The notes beneath the pieces are model-generated. The model searched no databases, had not been told where the DNA came from, and saw only the letters and a program-made list of their open reading frames with translations. DNA of 64,000 nucleotides from Sphingomonas psychrolutea (GTDB lineage Bacteria; Pseudomonadota; Alphaproteobacteria; Sphingomonadales; Sphingomonadaceae): positions 209,200-273,199 of the forward strand of contig NZ_BMDW01000003.1 in NCBI RefSeq assembly GCF_014636175.1. Direction: 5' to 3'. This document shows, piece after piece, positions 58,753 to 64,000 of this stretch (position 1 is the stretch's first letter; every line of letters begins with the position of its first letter). A program made the translations under genes and the position numbers.

Positions 58753-60695
58753 ATTTCGAGCTGGCTGCCGAGTTCGACCACGCGGTTGGTGGGCAAGCGG
58801 AAAAATTCCATCGCGCTTTCGGCGTTGCGCAGCATCCACGCGAACAGCTTTTCGCGCCAGATCATCATGCCCGGATGCGACGAGGCGAGCAGCGTCTGCC
58901 GCGACAGGAAGAAGCTGGTGTCGATCATCCGGAAATCGGCGCCGCAGCGATGCACATTGGCAAGTGCGGCCGGCACATCGGGCTCCTCGATGAAGCCGTA
59001 TTTCAATACCATCCGATGGAACCCGGCGCTCAGATCCTCGAGCGAGCAACGCTGCCCCTCCGCGACATACGGCACGTCGGCGATCTTGATCGTCAGCAGG
59101 ATGATCCGCTCGTGCAGCACCTTATTATGCTTGAGGTTGTGGAGCAGCGCGTGCGGCACGCCATCAGGGGAGGAGGTCATGAACACCGCCGTCCCCGGCA
59201 CGCGCGTTGCCGAGGTCGCGGCGGATTGGATGAACACCTTGATCGGCATCGCCGATTCGCGCATCCGGTCGATCATCAGCTGTCGCCCCTTCGACCACGT
59301 CGTCAGGAAGGTGAAGATGATGAACCCAACGAGCAGCGGAAACCAGCCGCCCGACGGGACTTTGGTCAGGTTCGCGGCGAAATAGGCGCCATCGACCACG
59401 AAGAAGATGGCAAGGAGCGGGACCGAATAATAAATCGGCCAGTTCCACAGCTTGAACAGCACCACCGTTAGCAGACACGTGTCGATCAACATCGCCCCGG
59501 TCACGGCGATGCCATAAGCCGAGGTCAAGTTCGACGAGGTCCGGAAGAAGACGACCAGCAACAGCACCATCACCAGCAGCGCCCAATTGACCAGCGGGAT
59601 ATAAATCTGCCCCGCCGTCGCCGCGCTGGTGTGTTCGATCCGCAGCCGCGGGATGAAACCAAGCTGGATCGCCTGCTGCGTCACCGAAAAGGCACCCGAA
59701 ATGACCGCTTGCGACGCGATGCAGGCCGCGGCCGTCGCCAGGAACACCAAGGGCAGACGGAAATTTTCCGCGGCCAGCATGTAAAACGGGCTTTCGAGTG
59801 CCGGCGCGCCGAGCCGCGACAGCAACGCGCCCTGCCCCATGTAATTCAGCATCAGCGCGGGCAGCACGAAGAACAACCACGAAACCCGAATCGGGTTGCG
59901 ACCGAAATGCCCCATATCGGCGTACAACGCCTCCGCGCCGGTCACCGCCAGCACGACCGAGCCCAAAGCGAGGAACGCGCGCAGCGGATCGAGCGCGAAG
60001 AATTCGACCGCATAATGCGGCGAGAACGCCCAGAGAATCTCCGGGGTTTGCGCGATGCTGATAACGCCAAGCGTTGCGATCACTGCGAAATAGAGCAGCA
60101 TCACGGGGCCGAAGAACAGCCCAACCCGGGCGGTACCGCTGCGCTGAATGTAAAATAGACCAATAATGATCGCCATCGCGATCGGCATGACCAGCTTGCC
60201 CAGCCCCGGCGACGCGACCGCGAGGCCCTCGACCGCCGACAGCACCGACACCGCCGGCGTGATCATCGAATCCCCGTAGAACAACGCGGTGGCGAACACC
60301 CCGAGCAGGATAATCCCGCGCGACCACCGCTTGTTCTTGGTCTTGCCATTGACCAAGGCGAGCAACGCCAGGCTGCCGCCCTCACCCTTATTGTCGGCGC
60401 GCATGATGATCGAAACGTATTTGAGGCTCACCACGATCATCATCGACCAGAACATCAGGCTGATAACGCCGAAAATATGCTCCTGATCGAGCGCGAGCTT
60501 GTGGTGGCCGGCAAAGGTTTCGCGAAGCGCGTAGATCGGGCTGGTGCCGATATCGCCGAACACGATGCCAACCGCTCCGAGCGCGAGTTTGGCGAGGCCA
60601 TCCTTGCCCGGCCCATGCCGATCGCCGCCAGCGGATGCGACATCGCCGTCGGACGCGGCGGACCCTTTGCCGACGCTTGGCTGAACGATGCTCAC
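58749..60695 (-). CDS. kup: Kup low-affinity potassium transporter
   Basis: 648 residues. About 12 membrane helices in the first ~470 residues, starting [20 protein letters not shown] (Kup signature), then [20 protein letters not shown]; soluble C-terminal part with [20 protein letters not shown]. Proton-coupled K+ uptake in the inner membrane. The start is GTG at 60695; a polar ~35-residue leader precedes the first helix. Confidence 0.95.
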   Translation of the reverse strand: MSIVQPSVGKGSAASDGDVASAGGDRHGPGKDGLAKLALGAVGIVFGDIGTSPIYALRETFAGHHKLALDQEHIFGVISLMFWSMMIVVSLKYVSIIMRADNKGEGGSLALLALVNGKTKNKRWSRGIILLGVFATALFYGDSMITPAVSVLSAVEGLAVASPGLGKLVMPIAMAIIIGLFYIQRSGTARVGLFFGPVMLLYFAVIATLGVISIAQTPEILWAFSPHYAVEFFALDPLRAFLALGSVVLAVTGAEALYADMGHFGRNPIRVSWLFFVLPALMLNYMGQGALLSRLGAPALESPFYMLAAENFRLPLVFLATAAACIASQAVISGAFSVTQQAIQLGFIPRLRIEHTSAATAGQIYIPLVNWALLVMVLLLVVFFRTSSNLTSAYGIAVTGAMLIDTCLLTVVLFKLWNWPIYYSVPLLAIFFVVDGAYFAANLTKVPSGGWFPLLVGFIIFTFLTTWSKGRQLMIDRMRESAMPIKVFIQSAATSATRVPGTAVFMTSSPDGVPHALLHNLKHNKVLHERIILLTIKIADVPYVAEGQRCSLEDLSAGFHRMVLKYGFIEEPDVPAALANVHRCGADFRMIDTSFFLSRQTLLASSHPGMMIWREKLFAWMLRNAESAMEFFRLPTNRVVELGSQLEI

Positions 60696-60857
60696 GCGGC
60701 AGCTATTCTTGCCGGATTTTCATGGCGATAGATCATGGATAGCGGCAACGTTCTAGGCCCCGATGGAGCGGCCCATTAGCATGCACCCCTTGCCCCCGCA
60801 ACGCCAACTGTGGCAGCGCACGTTCCAGTCGTTTCAAACGAAACCGGAGTCGATCTG

Positions 60858-61964
60858 ATGCGCGTAGGCGTTCCCAAGGAAATCAAAAATCACGAATATC
60901 GCGTCGGGCTGACCCCGCCATCGGTGTCCGATCTGGTCGCGGCCGGACACGACGTTCTGGTCCAGACGGGCGCTGGCCTCGGCATCGATTTCGAGGATGC
61001 GGATTATATCGCGGCCGGCGCGACGATCCTGCCCGACGCCGCTGCAGTGTTCGCGCAGTCGGACATGATCGTGAAGGTGAAGGAACCGCAGCCGAGCGAA
61101 ATCGCGCTGCTGGAACCGCGCCATGTACTGTTCACCTATCTCCACCTCGCCGCCGACAAGCCACAAGCCGAGGGGTTGATGGCATCGGGCGCGACGTGCA
61201 TCGCCTATGAAACGGTCACCGCCAACGACCGCTCGCTCCCGCTGCTGAAACCGATGTCGGAAGTGGCCGGGCGCATGTCGGTCCAGGTCGGCGCGCATTA
61301 TCTCGAGAAGGAACAAGGCGGACGCGGCATCTTGCTCGGCGGCGTGCCGGGCGTGGCCCCGGCCAAGGTCGCGATCCTCGGCGGCGGCGTCTCGGGCGTC
61401 AACGCCGCGCAAATGGCGGTCGGAATGCGCGCCGACGTGACGATCTACGACATTTCGAACGCACGGCTTGCCGAACTCGACATGTTCTTCTCCAGCCAGA
61501 TCAAGACCGCTTATGCCAGCAAGGCGGCGATCGCGGCGGCGGTGAAAAGCGCGCATCTGGTGATCGGCGCGGTGCTCGTCCCCGGTGCCGCAGCGCCCAA
61601 ATTGGTCACGCGCGAAATGGTCAAGACGATGAAGCGCGGCAGCGTGCTGGTCGACATTGCGATCGATCAGGGCGGCTGCTTCGAGACCAGCCACGCGACC
61701 ACGCATCAGGACCCGGTGTTCGAAGTCGACGGCGTCATCCATTATTGTGTCGCCAACATGCCCGGCGCGGTCGCGCGCACATCGGCGTTTGCGCTCAACA
61801 ATGCGACGCTGCCCTTCGCGCTCAAGCTCGCCAATCTCGGTGCCGAGGCCGCGATGAAGGCCGATCCGCACCTCGCCAACGGCCTTAACGTTTATAAGGG
61901 CAAGATCGCGTACAAGGCGGTGGCGGACGATCTCGATCTGCCGTTCGAGGCGTGGGCCGGCTGA
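60858..61964 (+). CDS. ald: Alanine dehydrogenase
   Basis: 368 residues. NAD-dependent L-alanine to pyruvate plus ammonia. MRVGVPKEIKNHEYRVGLTP start, catalytic His/Lys region (IVKVKEPQPSEIALL and FTYLHLAADKP), NAD site VAILGGGVSGVNAAQMAVG, and DIAIDQGGCFETSHATTHQD. It ends close to the next plus-strand gene. The ATG at 60858 is chosen because the family starts there. Confidence 0.95.
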   Translation: MRVGVPKEIKNHEYRVGLTPPSVSDLVAAGHDVLVQTGAGLGIDFEDADYIAAGATILPDAAAVFAQSDMIVKVKEPQPSEIALLEPRHVLFTYLHLAADKPQAEGLMASGATCIAYETVTANDRSLPLLKPMSEVAGRMSVQVGAHYLEKEQGGRGILLGGVPGVAPAKVAILGGGVSGVNAAQMAVGMRADVTIYDISNARLAELDMFFSSQIKTAYASKAAIAAAVKSAHLVIGAVLVPGAAAPKLVTREMVKTMKRGSVLVDIAIDQGGCFETSHATTHQDPVFEVDGVIHYCVANMPGAVARTSAFALNNATLPFALKLANLGAEAAMKADPHLANGLNVYKGKIAYKAVADDLDLPFEAWAG

Positions 61965-61968
61965 ACCG

Positions 61969-62439
61969 ATGGAGGTGCTCCCTACCCTCCCCCACCGCCA
62001 TCTCACCACGCTGACGCTCGACGTGGATTTCGGCGGCGTGGTGGCGATCGGCGCAACCGCGGCAGGGCATCGCGGCATCGCGCCGGTGCGCGGCGGGCGG
62101 TTCGAGGGTGCGCGGCTGAGCGGGAGCGTCGCGCCGGGGCATGACTGGTTCATCACCCGCGCCGACGGTGCTCTGGTCATCGACGTGCGGCTGACGCTGA
62201 CCACCGATGACGGCGCGACGCTTCATCTGGCCTATCACGGCACGATGCGCGCCGCGCCCGAGGTGATGGCGCAGTTCCGCAAGGGGGTCCTACTCCCGGC
62301 CGAGGATTATGCGCTGCACGTCATCGCGCGGTTCGAATGCGGCGATCCGCGCTACGCCTGGCTCAACGATAGCGTGGTCGTCGGGATCGGCGAACAAACG
62401 CTTGTCGGGCCAATCTATCGTCTGTTCGAGATCGGCTGA
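61969..62439 (+). CDS. DUF3237 family protein
   Basis: 156 residues. Beta-barrel-like: HRGIAPVRGGRFEGARLSGS, LVIDVRLTLTTDDGATLHLA and ARFECGDPRYAWLNDSVVVG. DUF3237 members are small cytoplasmic proteins with no settled function. It starts 4 bases after ald stops and may be co-transcribed. No signal peptide. Confidence 0.85.
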   Translation: MEVLPTLPHRHLTTLTLDVDFGGVVAIGATAAGHRGIAPVRGGRFEGARLSGSVAPGHDWFITRADGALVIDVRLTLTTDDGATLHLAYHGTMRAAPEVMAQFRKGVLLPAEDYALHVIARFECGDPRYAWLNDSVVVGIGEQTLVGPIYRLFEIG

Positions 62440-62445
62440 ACCACG

Positions 62446-63696
62446 ATGCTGCGCCGTCTCATATTCGGCGCATTGCTCTTGCTCGCCCAGCCCGCCTTTG
62501 CGCAGGCCCCGGCATCACCCGCGCCGATCCTGGAAACCGAGGCAGACGCGCTGGAGCGCGATGCGGCGGAATATGCCCGGCAGTTCGCCGTGTCGCAGGC
62601 CGAGGCCAGCGCGCGGCTGAGCGCGCAGGACGCGAGCGTCGCCACCACCGACGCCATCGCCGAAACGTACCGGGATCGCCTGGCCGGGATCGCGATCGAG
62701 CATCGCCCGGTCTACCGGATCGTGGTATACCTAACCGGCAGCGAGGCCGTGCCCGAACAAGCGCTGACGACCGACGCCAAGACCGTGCCGATCGTGTTTC
62801 GCACCGGTGCCAAGGTCACGCGCGAGCGCGTCATCTGGGCGATGACCTACCATCAGGCCACGATCCGCGCCGCGTTGCGCGCGCCACCAGGCATGGGGCT
62901 CGACCCGCGCACCGGCGAGCTGGTCGTCATCATCGGCAGCCTTGATGCCGCTGATGGCACGGCTGTGCTGAAGGCCCGGCTCGAGGCGATTGCCGGCGTG
63001 CCGGTACAAATTCGCGTGCTCAACCATGTCGACGTCAATCTTGCGCCCGCCTCGCTTCCCGAAGGCGGTGCGCGCGTCGAGGGCGTCAGCCCGGACGACC
63101 GCAAACGCTATCTCTGCACCACCGGCTTCAACGTGACCGATGGCGTGCGCAGCGCCATTACCACCGCAGCACATTGCCTCGATCAGTTGAGCTACCGCGA
63201 CCCACAGGGTGCCAGCGTGCCGCTCGCCTTTGTCGGGCAATGGGGCTGGGGCTATCACGACGTGCAGATCAACGCCGCCCCCGCGCCATTGGCCCCGACC
63301 TTTTATGCCGATACGGCCAAGACCCGGCTGCGCGCGGTGACCGGGCAACGCAGCCGCACCAGCACCCGCGCCGGCGATTTCGTCTGCCATCGCGGCGAAC
63401 GCACCGGATTTAGCTGCGCCATCGTCCAACTGACTGATTTCGCGCCTGCGGGCGACCTGTGCGGCGGCCCGTGCCTGCCCACCTGGGTGACCGTTGCCGG
63501 CCCCACCTGCAAGGGTGGTGACAGCGGATCGCCAGTGTTTAGCGGCACCACCGCGCTCGGCATTCTGAAGGGTGCGAGCTATCGCGCCGACGGATCGTGT
63601 GCTTTCTATTTCTACATGTCGCTCGATTATCTGCCGCCAGGCTGGTCGGTGCTGCGCGTCGATCCATCGCTTGCACTAACCGCCGCGCCCCTCTAA
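62446..63696 (+). CDS. Secreted S1-type serine protease (streptogrisin/alpha-lytic-like)
   Basis: 416 residues. Signal peptide [20 protein letters not shown]; a propeptide-like region of ~200 residues ([17 protein letters not shown]), then a chymotrypsin fold with His in [13 protein letters not shown], Asp in [12 protein letters not shown] and Ser in [20 protein letters not shown]. Cys pairs occur around each. Most likely a self-activating extracellular or periplasmic protease. It follows the DUF3237 gene by 6 bases. Confidence 0.85.
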   Translation: MLRRLIFGALLLLAQPAFAQAPASPAPILETEADALERDAAEYARQFAVSQAEASARLSAQDASVATTDAIAETYRDRLAGIAIEHRPVYRIVVYLTGSEAVPEQALTTDAKTVPIVFRTGAKVTRERVIWAMTYHQATIRAALRAPPGMGLDPRTGELVVIIGSLDAADGTAVLKARLEAIAGVPVQIRVLNHVDVNLAPASLPEGGARVEGVSPDDRKRYLCTTGFNVTDGVRSAITTAAHCLDQLSYRDPQGASVPLAFVGQWGWGYHDVQINAAPAPLAPTFYADTAKTRLRAVTGQRSRTSTRAGDFVCHRGERTGFSCAIVQLTDFAPAGDLCGGPCLPTWVTVAGPTCKGGDSGSPVFSGTTALGILKGASYRADGSCAFYFYMSLDYLPPGWSVLRVDPSLALTAAPL

Positions 63697-63711
63697 GCGC
63701 GTCGCTCGCGT

Positions 63712-63791
<80 letters not shown>

Positions 63792-64000
63792 CATTAAAAT
63801 CGTTATGTTTTAAAGACTTAGCGGTTTGATCTGGCCGCAAATTGACAGCAAGCTTGACAGGCCAAGGCGCGTCGGCCGATTTTTTGTGTATGACCGCTTT
63901 CGCCCAGAGCACGAAGCCGCTGCGCGGCAGTGGAGTTTGCGGTGAGGTAGCGCGCGTGCGCTGAGGTTTGGTCCCGCGGAGGCGGTGGCGGACGATGGAG

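Overview
The window is chromosomal DNA from a member of the Sphingomonadales (Alphaproteobacteria), most likely a Sphingomonas-type bacterium. The evidence is the high GC content, a ChpT-type phosphotransferase, an exosortase A exopolysaccharide locus, a DnaJ-domain/ferredoxin pair of sphingomonad type, and an ornithine decarboxylase next to a deoxyhypusine-synthase-like gene, which suits a genus known for sym-homospermidine. Nothing looks like a plasmid, prophage or insertion sequence. Genes are densely packed, and many neighbours share ATGA, TGATG or TTGA start/stop overlaps.

Layout. 1-8100: a partial membrane protein, then rimM-rpsP-ffh on the minus strand; on the plus strand a GGDEF/EAL protein, then mtaB-ftsY-ispZ. 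8.2-10.3 kb: a GT2 glycosyltransferase, a secreted orphan and a superoxide dismutase with Mn-type signature residues. 10.4-14.5 kb: a phage-shock (Psp) locus. pspF is read divergently from a sigma-54-type promoter that drives a 49-aa protein, pspA, pspB, pspC and five further small membrane proteins, several of which share a PspB-like coiled-coil tail. 14.6-17.2 kb: sufE, a ferredoxin-like protein, a DnaJ-domain protein, the RNase P RNA and an amidase. 17.3-23.1 kb: a chemotaxis operon (chpT, cheA, cheW, cheY, cheB, cheR). 23.2-28.7 kb: a JAMM peptidase, an RluD-type synthase, rpoH, mtgA, a small membrane protein, ybaB and dnaX. 28.7-30.2 kb: a sparse stretch with two overlapping small genes and the SRP RNA. 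30.2-34.5 kb: ferredoxin, two cysteine desulfurases, an alpha/beta hydrolase and a lower-GC pair with a PIN-like protein. 34.8-38.8 kb: a Thr/Ser dehydratase, the polyamine pair and a MAPEG protein. 38.8-56.3 kb: a complete XrtA/exosortase A exopolysaccharide locus. 56.5-63.8 kb: trxB, a VOC protein, tRNA-Met(CAT), a 2'-5' RNA ligase family protein, kup, ald, a DUF3237-type protein, a secreted S1-type protease and tRNA-Pro(TGG).

How the genes work together. The XrtA locus holds polymer-assembly functions (chain-length protein, tyrosine-kinase-like ATPase, export lipoprotein, outer-membrane barrel, glycosyltransferase, deacetylase, FemAB-like protein, amidotransferase), the exosortase, and a side module (PLP decarboxylase, acyl ligase, acyl carrier protein, two hydrolases). 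The Psp locus is a separate envelope-stress module. Palindromic repeats of at least three families are scattered between genes. One copy lies in frame inside a cysteine desulfurase, one supplies the C-terminus of MtaB, and one supplies the ribosome-binding site of the deoxyhypusine-synthase-like gene.

The strongest candidates for something little described are the expanded Psp array with its shared tail motif, the in-frame palindrome in the cysteine desulfurase, and the terminator whose 3' arm is also the ribosome-binding site of the next gene.
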